Below, piece by piece: positions 52,256 through 61,005 of a stretch of DNA of 64,000 bases. The position numbers and the translations under genes were made by a program. A model generated the notes under the pieces. It was not told the DNA's origin. It did no database searches and was given only the letters and a program-made list of their open reading frames with translations. The DNA is from Micromonospora costi (GTDB lineage: Bacteria > Actinomycetota > Actinomycetes > Mycobacteriales > Micromonosporaceae). Positions within the stretch are counted from its first letter, which is position 1. The number at the start of each line of letters is the position of its first letter. The DNA lies in the NCBI RefSeq assembly GCF_003626655.1, contig NZ_RBAN01000002.1, forward strand, positions 372,001 through 436,000, written 5' to 3'.

Positions 52256-53287
52256 TCAGCGGGTTGCGGGGACGGGGGGTGGGTCGGCGGTTGGGGTTGC
52301 GTCGGCGGGCGGGGCTGGCTCGTCGCTCCGTGGGCGGCGGGACCGCCGGGCGGCCCACCAGCGCTCGGCGAGGCCGACCACGAGGAACGTCAGCCCGACG
52401 TACGCCCAGCCGACGAGCACGTCGATCACGTAGTGCTCGCCGGAGTAGACGAGGGTGAAGGTCATCGCCAGCGGGTACGCGAGCAGCAGCGGCCACCAGC
52501 GCCGGCGCGTCGCCGTCAGGAAGAACAGCACCACGAACAGCGCCCAGGCGGTGTGCAGCGACGGCATCGCGGCGACCGGGTTCGAGGCGATCTGGCCGGC
52601 GTTGAGCAGGTTGCCGGCACCGTGCATCCCGAACTCCTTCCACCCCCGGGTCGAGATGCGCGCCACCTCCTCGATGAGCCCGTTCTGCGCGGCCCACCAG
52701 GGCGGTGCCGCCGGGTAGACGAAGTACGTCACCAGGCCGGCGGCGCAGAGGAAACCCCACCGCCGCATGTACGCGCCCCAGCGGGCCCGGTTGCGCAGCC
52801 AGAGCACCGCGGCGGCGGTGAGCGCGACGACGAAGTGCGAGAAGTAGACCCAGCTGACCAGCACGTCCCACCACTGCACCTGCGGCCGGTAGAGGTGCTG
52901 TTGCAGCCACACGGTCGGGACCTGCCCGCCGGTCGCCCAGCCGAACATGAACCGGTCGGCGGCGACCAGCTCGTACGCGTGCGGCACCGCGCCGTTGTCG
53001 GCGAACCCGCGGGACAGGTTGTACACGGCGAAGAGCACCACCACCGGCACCCAGTCGCGGGCGAAGCGCAGGTGGCTGCGCCACGGCCGGGACGAGTTCC
53101 ACGCGATGGTGGCCGCCCAGATCCAGATGAACGCGTACGCGGGGTCGGTGGGCAGCCCGATGGCCAGCCAGCCGACCACGAAGGCGACGCCCCAGATTCC
53201 CATGGCGACGAGGCGGCGACGCCCGCCGTCGGGCGACGCGGGCGGGTCGGTCCGGGCAGGGGGCTGGGGGTCAGTCGCGACGGCCAT
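52256..53287 (-). CDS. PAP2-family phosphatase/inositol phosphotransferase-like membrane protein
   Basis: Membrane protein of 343 residues with about eight helices. The PAP2 active-site motifs are AMPSLHTAWALFVVLFF (motif 2 with His) and YSGEHYVIDVLVGW (motif 3 with the second His and Asp); motif 1 is replaced by a weaker basic segment, as in the Aur1/Ipt1-like PAP2_3 group. Members act on lipid or sugar-lipid phosphates at the membrane. The C-terminal 40 residues are Pro/Arg-rich. The ATG at 53287 is 8 nt after a TAACCT -10 box. Confidence 0.85.
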   Translation of the reverse strand: MAVATDPQPPARTDPPASPDGGRRRLVAMGIWGVAFVVGWLAIGLPTDPAYAFIWIWAATIAWNSSRPWRSHLRFARDWVPVVVLFAVYNLSRGFADNGAVPHAYELVAADRFMFGWATGGQVPTVWLQQHLYRPQVQWWDVLVSWVYFSHFVVALTAAAVLWLRNRARWGAYMRRWGFLCAAGLVTYFVYPAAPPWWAAQNGLIEEVARISTRGWKEFGMHGAGNLLNAGQIASNPVAAMPSLHTAWALFVVLFFLTATRRRWWPLLLAYPLAMTFTLVYSGEHYVIDVLVGWAYVGLTFLVVGLAERWWAARRSRRPRSDEPAPPADATPTADPPPVPATR

Positions 53288-53295
53288 CGCGGTCA

Positions 53296-53301
53296 AGGTT
53301 A
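53296..53301 (-). promoter_or_regulatory. -10 box of the PAP2 gene
   Basis: TAACCT on the minus strand, 8 nt before the ATG at 53287; predicted leaderless. Confidence 0.45.
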
Positions 53302-53303
53302 GC

Positions 53304-53377
53304 GGCGGGTCGGGCATCGACCACCGCCGACCACCGGCCCGGCGGGTCGGGCATCGACGGCCGCCGACCACCGGCTC
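53304..53377. repeat. two tandem 37-bp repeats
   Basis: Units 53304-53340 and 53341-53377 begin GGCGGGTCGGGCATCGAC and match in 34 of 37 positions. They lie immediately upstream of the PAP2 -10 box, where the -35 region and any activator site would be, and also upstream of the divergent antiporter gene. Confidence 0.75.
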
Positions 53378-53497
53378 CGCGGGGCCGGGACCCGCCCCCG
53401 ACCGCCCGCCCAGGGGGTCGTGGTCGCCGGGCCGGCCGTGGCGGCGATGACCGGATCACGGGGTACGCCCGACGTTAGGCTCAGCCGACGGTGCGGT

Positions 53498-55102
53498 GTG
53501 CGGAGGAGGCGGATCCTGCTCGGTCTCGAACTCGTCGTGGTCGTCGGCCTGGCCCTGCTCGTGTCCAGCGTCCTCGCGCGTCGCCTCCGGGTCGCCCCGC
53601 CGGTGCTCCTGCTCGGCTGCGGCGTGCTGCTGGGGTTCGCCCCCGCGCTGCGCGACGTGCACCTGCCGCCCGAGATCGTCCTGCTGCTCTTCCTGCCGGC
53701 GCTGCTGTTCTGGGAGAGCCTGACCACCTCGCTCCGCGAGATCCGCAGCAACCTCCGGGTCATCGTCCTGCTCAGCACGCTGCTGGTGATCGGCACGGCG
53801 GGTGCGGTGGCGGCGGTCGCGCACGCGCTGGGCCTGCCCTGGGGGCCGGCGTGGGTGCTCGGCGCGGCCGTGGCGCCGACCGACGCGACCGCGGTGGGTG
53901 TGCTGGCCCGCGCCCTGCCGCGCCGCACGGTCACCGTGTTGCGCGCGGAGAGCCTGGTCAACGACGGCACGGCCCTGGTCATCTACGGCCTGGCCGTCGG
54001 CATCACCGTGGGCGAGGAGCAGCTCACGACGCCGCACGTGTCGTGGCTGTTCGTGCTCGCGTACGGCGGTGGGGCGCTCGTCGGGCTGGCGACCGGGTGG
54101 CTGCTGCTCCAGGTCCGCCGGTGGGTCCACGACCCGCTCCAGGACAACCTGGTGTCCCTGCTGGCACCGTTCACCGCGTTCCTGGTCGCCGAGAGGATCC
54201 ACGCCTCGGGCGTGCTCGCCGTCGTGGTGACCGGGCTGTGGCTGAGCCAGGCCGGCCCCCGCGAGGTGCGCGCGGAGACCCGCCAGCAGGGGACGGCGTT
54301 CTGGACGCTGTCCACGTTCGTGCTCAACGGCGCGCTGTTCGTCCTCATCGGGGTGGAGGTCCAGTCGGCCGTCCGGGGCCTGAGCAGCGTCGGCGTCGCC
54401 CGGGGGCTGGTGGCGGTCGGCGTCGTCGCGGCGACCGTGATCGGCGTACGGTTCGCGTGGCACTTCACCACGCCGTACGTGATCCGCCTGGTGGACCGGC
54501 GGCCCCGGCAGCGACTGCGCCGGGTCGGTGCCCGCGCCCGGGTGGTGAGCGGGATCGCCGGGTTCCGGGGCGCGGTGTCGCTCGCCGCAGCGCTCGCGGT
54601 GCCGCAGACGCTACGGTCCGGGGCGCCGTTTCCCGACCGGGACACGATCGTGTTCGTCACCGCCGGGGTCATCGTGGTGACGCTCGTGGTGCAGGGGTTG
54701 CTGCTGCCGGTGGTGGTGCGGTGGGCCCGGCTGCCCCGCGACACGGGGGCCGAGGACGAGCTCCACCTGGCCGAGAGGGTCGCCACCGAGGAGGCGCTCG
54801 ACGCGCTGCCGCGCGTCGCCGCCGGGCTGGGCACCGACCCCGACGTCGTCGACCGGCTGAGCCGGGAGTACCGCAAGCGCCTGCGGGTGCTGCGCGCCAG
54901 CCGCGGCGAGAGCGAGGACGCGACGGCGCTGCGGTACGACCAGCAGTACACCGCGCTGCGGCTGGCCGTGCTCGCCCACAAGCGCGCCGCCGTGGTCCGG
55001 CTGCGCGACGAGCGCCACATCGACGACAGCGTGCTGCGGCAGGTGCAGTACCGGCTGGACCTGGAGGAGGTACGCCTGTCCCGGCCCGAGGTGCCGGAGT
55101 GA
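53498..55102 (+). CDS. Na+/H+ antiporter, CPA1 (NhaP-type) family
   Basis: Membrane antiporter of about 534 residues with 11-12 helices. The ion-binding region is WVLGAAVAPTDATAVGVLARALPRR and AESLVNDGTALVIYGLAV (the ND pair typical of CPA1), with GFRGAVSLAAALAVP later. A soluble helical tail of about 110 residues follows (LAERVATEEALDALPRVAAGL ...). It exchanges cytoplasmic Na+ or K+ for protons. The start is uncertain: GTG at 53498 is used, but AGGAGG just after it suggests initiation a few codons downstream. Confidence 0.85.
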   Translation: MRRRRILLGLELVVVVGLALLVSSVLARRLRVAPPVLLLGCGVLLGFAPALRDVHLPPEIVLLLFLPALLFWESLTTSLREIRSNLRVIVLLSTLLVIGTAGAVAAVAHALGLPWGPAWVLGAAVAPTDATAVGVLARALPRRTVTVLRAESLVNDGTALVIYGLAVGITVGEEQLTTPHVSWLFVLAYGGGALVGLATGWLLLQVRRWVHDPLQDNLVSLLAPFTAFLVAERIHASGVLAVVVTGLWLSQAGPREVRAETRQQGTAFWTLSTFVLNGALFVLIGVEVQSAVRGLSSVGVARGLVAVGVVAATVIGVRFAWHFTTPYVIRLVDRRPRQRLRRVGARARVVSGIAGFRGAVSLAAALAVPQTLRSGAPFPDRDTIVFVTAGVIVVTLVVQGLLLPVVVRWARLPRDTGAEDELHLAERVATEEALDALPRVAAGLGTDPDVVDRLSREYRKRLRVLRASRGESEDATALRYDQQYTALRLAVLAHKRAAVVRLRDERHIDDSVLRQVQYRLDLEEVRLSRPEVPE

Positions 55103-55146
55103 CCCGTCCGGGCGTGACGGGCGTGGCCAGCCGGCGCGACGGCCCC

Positions 55147-55152
55147 TAGGCT
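55147..55152 (+). promoter_or_regulatory. -10 box of the thioesterase gene
   Basis: TAGGCT, then 6 nt, then the ATG at 55159; predicted leaderless. Confidence 0.55.
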
Positions 55153-55158
55153 GTCGCC

Positions 55159-55563
55159 ATGCAGGAGCGGCCGGAGCCCACGTTCGCGCCGGGGCTGAGC
55201 GCCCGGGTGGAGTTGACCGTCACCGACGCCGACACCGCGCAGGCGGTCGGCTCGGGCGACGTGCCCGTGCTGGGTACGCCGCGCGTCCTCGCGCTGGCCG
55301 AGGCGGCGACGGTCGCGGCGACCGCCACCGTCATGCCGGCCGGCATGACGACCGTGGGCCTGCGGGTCGAGCTGGACCACCGGGCCCCGACCCCGGTCGG
55401 CCGGACGGTCCGGGCCCAGGCCCGGCTCGCCACGGTCGACGGGCGGCGGCTGCTGTTCGAGGTGCGTGTCACCGACGGCGAGGACACGGTCGCCGACGGG
55501 CGGGTCGAGCGGGTGCTCGTCGACCGCCAGCGCTTCGTGGAACGCGCCTCCCGCGGCGCATGA
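55159..55563 (+). CDS. hotdog-fold thioesterase (FlK-like)
   Basis: Protein of 134 residues with a single hotdog domain: VPVLGTPRVLALAEAATVAATATVMPAGMTTVGLRVELDHRAPTPVGRTVRAQARLATVDGRRLLFEVRVTDG. The AEAA helix with Glu and the later HRAPTPVG string match the group that contains fluoroacetyl-CoA thioesterase FlK, here in its general acyl-CoA thioesterase form. It would hydrolyse a short acyl-CoA in the cytoplasm. Its TGA overlaps the ATG of the metallo-hydrolase gene (ATGA), so the two enzymes are coupled. Confidence 0.8.
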   Translation: MQERPEPTFAPGLSARVELTVTDADTAQAVGSGDVPVLGTPRVLALAEAATVAATATVMPAGMTTVGLRVELDHRAPTPVGRTVRAQARLATVDGRRLLFEVRVTDGEDTVADGRVERVLVDRQRFVERASRGA

Positions 55564-56390
55564 CCGGCAGGTTCGTCGAGGTCGTCGACCGGGTCCACGT
55601 CCTGACCGAGCCGGTGCTCGACGTGAACGTGACGCTGGTCGTCGGCGACGGCGCGGCGCTCGTGGTCGACACGCTGTCCACCGCCGCGCAGGCCGCCGAC
55701 CTGGCCGCAGCGATCCGGTCGATCACCACGGCGCCGTGCACGGTGGTGAACACCCACCACCACTTCGACCACTGCTTCGGCAACGCCGTCCTCGCGGCCG
55801 ACCCGCCCCGCCCGGTGTACGCGCACGAGCGCGCCGCGGCGGCGCTGCGCGACCCTGACCGGTTGCGCCGGGAGGCGTACGCCGAGGTGCTCGCCGGGTG
55901 GCCGGAGCTGGCGCCCGCGGTGGCCGGCACGGCGCTGCTGGCGCCCACGCACCCCGTCGGCACGGAGGCGCGGCTCGACGTCGGCGGACGCCGCGTGCTG
56001 CTACGCCATCCCGGTCCGGGGCACACCGACGGCGACCTGGTGGTGCACGTGCCCGACGCGGACGTGCTGGTCGCCGGGGACCTGGTCGAGCAGAGCGGGC
56101 CGCCCGCCTTCGAGGACGCGTACCCGCTGCGGTGGCCGGAGGCGCTCACCGACGTGCTCCGGCTCACGACGCCCGCCACCGTGGTGATCCCCGGGCACGG
56201 CACGCCGGTCGACGTGGCGTTCGTGCGGGAGCAGCGGCGGCAGCTCGCCGAGCTGGCGGGCCGGATCCGCGCCGGACACAGCGACGGCGTGCCTCCCGAA
56301 CGGATCGCCGCGGACGCGCCGTTCGGCCCACGGGCCGCCCTCGTCGCCGTCCACCGCGGCTACGCCGAGCTCGGGCCCGCCACGGCCTGA
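55560..56390 (+). CDS. metallo-beta-lactamase-fold hydrolase
   Basis: Protein of 276 residues. Zinc-binding motif VVNTHHHFDHCFGNA near residue 63, a later His in RHPGPGHTDGDLVVHV, Asp in DVLVAGDLVEQSG and His in TVVIPGHGTPVD complete a binuclear site. The family covers glyoxalase II-like thioesterases, lactonases and others; coupling with a hotdog thioesterase points toward thioester or lactone chemistry, but the substrate is open. ATG start overlapping the previous stop; it converges with the MarR gene 23 bp away. Confidence 0.88.
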   Translation: MTGRFVEVVDRVHVLTEPVLDVNVTLVVGDGAALVVDTLSTAAQAADLAAAIRSITTAPCTVVNTHHHFDHCFGNAVLAADPPRPVYAHERAAAALRDPDRLRREAYAEVLAGWPELAPAVAGTALLAPTHPVGTEARLDVGGRRVLLRHPGPGHTDGDLVVHVPDADVLVAGDLVEQSGPPAFEDAYPLRWPEALTDVLRLTTPATVVIPGHGTPVDVAFVREQRRQLAELAGRIRAGHSDGVPPERIAADAPFGPRAALVAVHRGYAELGPATA

Positions 56391-56413
56391 CCTCCGCCGC
56401 CCGCGTCCTTCGA

Positions 56414-56860
56414 TCAGGAGGGTGCGCGGAGCAGCGCGGCAAGCCGGTCCAGGTGCGGGACGACGTCCTCCACCGCGGCCCGGGCGTCCGGGTCGAGCTG
56501 GGACAGCGCCTCGGTGAGCAGCGCCGTGCGGTGCCGGTCGTAGTCGGCCATCCGGTTTCGCGCCGCCGGGGTCACCCGCAGCCGCGCCACCCGGCCGTCC
56601 ACCGGATCACGCTCGCGCTCGATGAGCCCGGCCGTCACGAGGTCCCGTACCAGGGTGCTGACGGTGTTGGGTGCGGTCCGCAGCCGCCCGGCCGCCTCCT
56701 TGACGCTCACGCCCGGATGCGCGCCGACCAGGAGCATCAGCTCAACCTGGGCGTCGGGCAGCGCCGAGCGGTTGGTCCGCTGGTTCGTCGCCCGCCGCAG
56801 CAACCGGTGCAGGTCGCTGAGCACCGCACCGAGCCGCGCCGTCGCCTCGCCGTGCGGCAT
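56414..56860 (-). CDS. MarR-family transcriptional regulator
   Basis: Winged-helix regulator of 148 residues: QVELMLLVGAHPGVSVKEAAGRLRTAPNTVSTLVRDLVTAGLIERERDPVDGRVARLRVTPAA (helix-turn-helix and wing), with dimerisation helices on both sides. The ATG at 56860 has GTGAGG upstream; a TTG start at 56884 would add eight residues but lies against the operator. It is divergent from a Bcr/CflA efflux pump and probably represses it, binding the palindrome at 56885-56904. Confidence 0.9.
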   Translation of the reverse strand: MPHGEATARLGAVLSDLHRLLRRATNQRTNRSALPDAQVELMLLVGAHPGVSVKEAAGRLRTAPNTVSTLVRDLVTAGLIERERDPVDGRVARLRVTPAARNRMADYDRHRTALLTEALSQLDPDARAAVEDVVPHLDRLAALLRAPS

Positions 56861-56884
56861 GACCTCACCCACTTCGCCGTGCAA

Positions 56885-56904
56885 TACCTCTGACTACAGA
56901 GCTA
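56885..56904. promoter_or_regulatory. candidate MarR operator
   Basis: TACCTCTG-ACTA-CAGAGCTA: 8-bp arms matching at 7 of 8 positions, in the divergent region between the MarR and efflux genes. It overlaps a TAAAGT box (56903-56908) that could be the -10 of the efflux gene. Confidence 0.55.
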
Positions 56905-56941
56905 AAGTACCCCGAGTTCGTTGTCGTGGGGAGACGCTACG

Positions 56942-58186
56942 TTGGCACAGACCGCCCAGACCACCATGCCCTCGGCGGTGTCCGGCCGCCCACCGGCCGC
57001 CGAGCGCGGCCGCACCGGCCCGGGCCTGCTGGCGCTGCTCGGCCTGTTGACGGCGTTCGGGCCGCTCTCGCTGGACATGTACCTGCCGGCGTTCCCCGAG
57101 ATGACCCGCGACCTCGGCGCCGACCAGGCCCAGATCCAGCTCTCGCTCACGACCTGCCTCATCGGGATGGCCCTCGGCCAGCTGGTCACCGGCCCGCTGA
57201 GCGACCGGTGGGGCCGGCGCCGCCCGGTGCTGGCCGGCGTGGCCGCGTACGCTCTGCTGTCGCTGCTCTGTGCGGTCGCGCCGAACGCCCCCGCGCTGGC
57301 CGCGGCGCGCTTCGCCCAGGGTTTCGCCGGCGGGATGGGCGTGGTGGTGGCACGGGCCGTCGTCCGTGACCTGTACTCGGGTCGGGCCGCCGCGAAGTAC
57401 TTCTCCCGGCTCACCCTGGTCTTCGGCATCGCGCCGGTGGCCGCGCCCAGCATCGGCAGCCTGGTGCTGCGGTTCGGCTCGTGGCGCCTGGTCTTCGTGA
57501 CGCTCGCGGCGATCGGCCTGCTGCTCGCCCTCGCGGCGGCCTGGCGGCTGCCCGAGACGCTGCCCGCGGAGCGCCGCAGCGACGGTGGCCTGGGCGCCAC
57601 CGTGCGGACGATGCGGTCGCTGGCCGCCGACCGGGTCTACCTCGGCTACGCCCTGACGCAGGCCCTCGCGTTCGCCGGCCTGTTCGCCTACATCTCCGGC
57701 TCGTCGTTCGTCTTCCAGGACGTCTTCGGGGTCTCCGACGGCACGTTCAGCCTGATCTTCGGTCTCAACGCGCTGGCCCTGGTCGCCGCCGGGCAGGTCA
57801 ACGCACGCCTGCTCGACCGGTCCGGCCCCCGGACGCTGCTCGCCCGCACCCTGGTGGTCAGCGTCGTGGCCGCCGCCGGGTTGCTCGGCGGCGCGCTGGC
57901 CGGCAGCCCGTGGGTCGTGGTGGCGAGCCTCATCGTCTTCGTCGGCTCGCTGGGCATGGTGACGCCCAACAGCACCGCCCTCGGACTGGACCGGCACCCC
58001 CGCCACGCCGGCACGGCCGCCGCGCTGATGGGCACGATCCAGTCGGTGGTCGGCGCGCTCGCGGCACCACTGGTCGGCCTCGGCGGCGAGGGCAGCGCGG
58101 TCCCCATGGCCGCCGTGATCGCCGGAGCGGTCGCGCTGGCCCTCACCGCCGTCCTGACCCTCACCAGGTCCGCGCGGGCCCACTGA
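56942..58186 (+). CDS. Bcr/CflA-family multidrug efflux MFS transporter
   Basis: Membrane transporter of 414 residues with 12 helices. The Bcr/CflA signature is LGLLTAFGPLSLDMYLPAFPEMTRDL at helix 1, and the MFS loop 2-3 motif is GPLSDRWGRRRPVL. It exports hydrophobic drugs or sulfonamide-like compounds using the proton gradient. The TTG at 56942 has GGGGAG at a good distance; an in-frame ATG at 56966 is the alternative. It is divergent from, and likely controlled by, the MarR regulator. Confidence 0.88.
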   Translation: MAQTAQTTMPSAVSGRPPAAERGRTGPGLLALLGLLTAFGPLSLDMYLPAFPEMTRDLGADQAQIQLSLTTCLIGMALGQLVTGPLSDRWGRRRPVLAGVAAYALLSLLCAVAPNAPALAAARFAQGFAGGMGVVVARAVVRDLYSGRAAAKYFSRLTLVFGIAPVAAPSIGSLVLRFGSWRLVFVTLAAIGLLLALAAAWRLPETLPAERRSDGGLGATVRTMRSLAADRVYLGYALTQALAFAGLFAYISGSSFVFQDVFGVSDGTFSLIFGLNALALVAAGQVNARLLDRSGPRTLLARTLVVSVVAAAGLLGGALAGSPWVVVASLIVFVGSLGMVTPNSTALGLDRHPRHAGTAAALMGTIQSVVGALAAPLVGLGGEGSAVPMAAVIAGAVALALTAVLTLTRSARAH

Positions 58187-58238
58187 CCGGTGGCTGGCGG
58201 GCCGGCCGGGCCAGCCGGCGGCCGGGCCGGGCGCGCCA

Positions 58239-58285
58239 GCCGGCGGACAGGTCGGGCGACGCGGGCAGGCCGGCGGACAGGTCGG
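58239..58285. repeat. two direct 17-bp repeats in a convergent gap
   Basis: GCCGGCGGACAGGTCGG occurs at 58239-58255 and again at 58269-58285, inside a 139-bp gap rich in GGCCGG runs between the efflux and PfkB genes. Probably local slippage; it may also form hairpins that end both transcripts. Confidence 0.5.
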
Positions 58286-58325
58286 CCTGCGGGCACGTCG
58301 GCGGCCGCCGACCAACTGGCCGAGT

Positions 58326-59261
58326 TCAGCCGGCGAAGCGGGCCAGGACCTCGGCGCGGGTCGGCATGGCGGTGGCCCCGCCCGGTGACTCGCAGACCAG
58401 GCCGGCGACGCGCAGCGCGAACGTGACCCGCTCGACCCAGCCCGCCGGCTCGCCCGGCTCGCCCGCGACGAGCAGGTCGGCGATGAGCGCGGCCATCACG
58501 GAGTCCCCGGCGCCCGTGGTGTCCACCGGGTTGACCCGGGGCGCCGGCACCCGTACGGGATCGGCGTCGGCGGCGGCGAGCAGCGCGCCGTCCGCGCCGA
58601 GGGTCACCACCACCGTCGCGGCGCCGAGCTCACGCAGGTAGGCGGCGACGCCCTCGGCCGGCTCGCCGGGGTAGAGCAGGGCGGCGTCGGCCTCGCTCAG
58701 CTTCACCACGTGGGCGCCGGCGGCGAACTCGGCCACCACCTCACGCAGCTCCGCGAGCGCGGTCGGGCCGTCCAGCAGCCGCGGGCGCACGTTCGGGTCG
58801 AACACCCGCAGGCCGCCGGCGAGCGCCCAGGCCCGGCGGGCCGCGGCGAGCACCACGGGCCGGAGCAGCACGACCGACCCGCAGTAGAGCACGTCGGCAC
58901 CCGCGACGAGGTCGGCGTCGAGGTCGTCGGCGCTCAGCAGCCCGTACGAGGGCGGCTCCCCGTAGAAGCGGAAGTCGGGTTCGGCGCCGGCGAAGCTCAC
59001 CACGGCCAGCGCCGTCGCCGCCGGCACGGTGACCGCCCCGTCGAGCCCGACGCCCGCGGCGCCCAGGAAGTCGCGGATCCGGGCGGCCAGCACGTCGTCA
59101 CCGAGGGACCCCACGAACTGGGACTCTCCACCGAGCCGGGCCACCCCCACGGCCACGTTGAGGGGCCCGCCGCCGATCGCCTGCCGGTAGACCGGCGCGC
59201 CGTCGTGCTCGGTCTCCAGCAGGTCCACCAGTGCCTCGCCGAGCACCACCGCGTATCCCAT
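58326..59261 (-). CDS. PfkB-family carbohydrate kinase
   Basis: Ribokinase-fold kinase of 311 residues. The N-terminal substrate part is VLGEALVDLLETEHDGAPVYRQAIGGGPLNVAVGVARLGGESQFVGSLGDD and the C-terminal PfkB signature is VNPVDTTGAGDSVMAALIADLL with the catalytic Asp. It phosphorylates a sugar with ATP; fructose, 2-keto-3-deoxygluconate or a nucleoside are all possible. There is no transporter or glycosidase next to it, so the substrate is open. It is divergent from an NTF2-like protein. Confidence 0.9.
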   Translation of the reverse strand: MGYAVVLGEALVDLLETEHDGAPVYRQAIGGGPLNVAVGVARLGGESQFVGSLGDDVLAARIRDFLGAAGVGLDGAVTVPAATALAVVSFAGAEPDFRFYGEPPSYGLLSADDLDADLVAGADVLYCGSVVLLRPVVLAAARRAWALAGGLRVFDPNVRPRLLDGPTALAELREVVAEFAAGAHVVKLSEADAALLYPGEPAEGVAAYLRELGAATVVVTLGADGALLAAADADPVRVPAPRVNPVDTTGAGDSVMAALIADLLVAGEPGEPAGWVERVTFALRVAGLVCESPGGATAMPTRAEVLARFAG

Positions 59262-59356
59262 CCCGGTCCCTTCCTCGCGGCGTCACGGGCCCCGGCGGCC
59301 CGCGCGCCCGTCGCGCCCTGGGGAATCTGTCGCACCAGGCTGGCACAGTACGCGCC

Positions 59357-59746
59357 ATGACGACTGTCGAAGACACGGTATTGGCGTACTGGGACGCCTG
59401 CGAGGCGCGGGACTGGGAACGCTTCGCCACGCTGCTCGCCGACGACATGGTCTACCACCTGCCGCAGACCCGGGAACGGATCCGTGGCCGCGCGGCCTTC
59501 CTCCGGTTCAACCAGGAATACCCCGGCGACTGGCACCTCGCGGTCACGCGGGTGACCGGCGACGGCCGGCAGGCGGCCAGCTGGGTCACCAGCACCCTCG
59601 ACGGGGTCGAGCAGCCGGCCGTGAGCTTCTTCGACCTCGACGAGGCCGGCCGCATCAAAGTGGTCACCGAGTTCTGGCCGGAGCCGTACGAGCCGCCCGC
59701 CGGCCGGGAGCACCTGGTCGAGCGGTACGACCCGGCGCCGCGCTGA
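59357..59746 (+). CDS. NTF2-like (SnoaL-type) protein
   Basis: Protein of 129 residues with the cone-shaped NTF2 fold: VEDTVLAYWDACEARDWERFATLLADDMVYHLPQTRERIRGRAAFLRFNQEYPGDW, then DLDEAGRIKVVTEFWPEPYEP. Such proteins are small isomerases, hydrolases or ligand binders; the pocket residues do not reveal which. The ATG at 59357 is preferred over an extension into the divergent kinase region. It converges with the XdhC gene, with 40 bp between stops. Confidence 0.82.
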   Translation: MTTVEDTVLAYWDACEARDWERFATLLADDMVYHLPQTRERIRGRAAFLRFNQEYPGDWHLAVTRVTGDGRQAASWVTSTLDGVEQPAVSFFDLDEAGRIKVVTEFWPEPYEPPAGREHLVERYDPAPR

Positions 59747-59786
59747 CCCGCCGCACGGTCGCCCCCGGCATCCCGCTCGACGTGCC

Positions 59787-60938
59787 CTATCCGGGTCGGT
59801 GGATCGGGCCGGGCAGGTCGGCCAGCGGCCGGCCGCTGCCGCCCCACCGCCCCGCGACGATCTGCGCGGCGACGCTCACGGCGGTCTCCTCGGGCGTGCG
59901 CCCGCCCAGGTCCAGTCCGATCGGTGAGGCGAGCCGGGCGAGCTGCTCCGCGGTCACCCCCGCCTCGCGCAGCCTCTTGCGCCGCTCGTCGTGCGTGCGC
60001 CGCGACCCCATGGCGCCCACGTACGCCACCGGGTGGCGCAGCGCCAACTCCAGCACCGGCACGTCGAAGCGCGGGTCGTGGGTCAGCACGCAGATCACCG
60101 TCCGCCCGTCGACCCGGCCCGCGTCCAGCTCCGCGCGCAGGTACCGGTGCGGCCAGTCCACCACCACCTCGTCCGCGTCGGGGAACCGTCGGGCCGTCGC
60201 GAACACCGGGCGGGCGTCGCAGACCGTCACCCGGTAGCCGAGGAACGCGCCGATGCGGGCGACCGCGGCCGCGAAGTCGATGGCGCCGAAGACGATCATC
60301 CGGGGTGGTGTGGCGTACGCCGCGACGAACAGGCTCACGCCGCTACCGCGGCGCTGCCCGTCGTAGCCGTACCGGAGCACGCCGCTGCGGCCGGCGGCGA
60401 GCAGGCCCAGCGCGTCGGCGGCGGCCGCCGCGTCCAGCCGCTCGCTGCCGAGCGACCCGACCACCCGGTCCCCGGTCAGCACCAGCCGCCGGCCGAGACG
60501 CTGCGCCGGGTCGACGGGGTCGACGCCCGGGGGGTCGCCGGCATCGGCCGCGACGCAGGTGACCAGCGCCGCCGGCTTGCCGGCCCGGCGCGCCGAGGCG
60601 ACCTCGTCGAGCGTGGGAAACCCGGCGGCGTCGACCCGCTCGACGAACACGTCCAGGACGCCACCGCAGGTCAGTCCGACGGCGTACGCGTCGTCGTCGC
60701 TCACCCCGTAGCGGGTCAGCTCGGGCGTGCCGGTGTCGAGCACCCTCCGCGCCCGCTCGTAGAGGTCGGCCTCGACGCAGCCGCCGGAGACGCTGCCGGT
60801 GACGGTGCCGTCGCCCGCGACGAGCATCGCCGCACCGGGCGGCTGGGGCGCCGAGCGCCAGGTGGCCACGACGGTGGCGAGGGCGACCGACTCCCCCGAC
60901 CGCCAGCGTCGGTGCAGCTCGTCGAAGACGTCGTGCAC
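59787..60938 (-). CDS. XdhC/PaoD-like molybdenum cofactor insertion factor
   Basis: Protein of 383 residues. The N-terminal XdhC domain reads VFDELHRRWRSGESVALATVVATWRSAPQPPGAAMLV ... GSVSGGCVEADLYERARRVL, and the C-terminal Rossmann XdhC_C domain reads ARRFPDADEVVVDWPHRYL and VICVLTHDPRFDVPVLELALRHPVAYVGAMGSRRTHDERRKRLREAG. These factors bind the molybdenum cofactor, help its sulfuration and deliver it to xanthine dehydrogenase-type enzymes. It is divergent from exactly such an enzyme, so that enzyme is the probable client. Start choice GTG 60938 (an in-frame GTG at 60947 is possible). Confidence 0.88.
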   Translation of the reverse strand: MHDVFDELHRRWRSGESVALATVVATWRSAPQPPGAAMLVAGDGTVTGSVSGGCVEADLYERARRVLDTGTPELTRYGVSDDDAYAVGLTCGGVLDVFVERVDAAGFPTLDEVASARRAGKPAALVTCVAADAGDPPGVDPVDPAQRLGRRLVLTGDRVVGSLGSERLDAAAAADALGLLAAGRSGVLRYGYDGQRRGSGVSLFVAAYATPPRMIVFGAIDFAAAVARIGAFLGYRVTVCDARPVFATARRFPDADEVVVDWPHRYLRAELDAGRVDGRTVICVLTHDPRFDVPVLELALRHPVAYVGAMGSRRTHDERRKRLREAGVTAEQLARLASPIGLDLGGRTPEETAVSVAAQIVAGRWGGSGRPLADLPGPIHRPG

Positions 60939-60987
60939 GTGGGCCACCCCCGTCCCGGCCCACCCCCACCCGGCCGGTGCAAGTAGG

Positions 60988-61005
60988 ACCATTTTCATAA
61001 ATGGT
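60988..61005. promoter_or_regulatory. palindromic operator candidate for the oxidoreductase operon
   Basis: ACCATTT-TCAT-AAATGGT, 7-bp perfect arms around 4 nt, in the divergent region between xdhC and the oxidoreductase operon and much AT-richer than its surroundings. A further half-site-like ATGGTC lies at 61021-61026. No regulator gene is adjacent. Confidence 0.5.
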
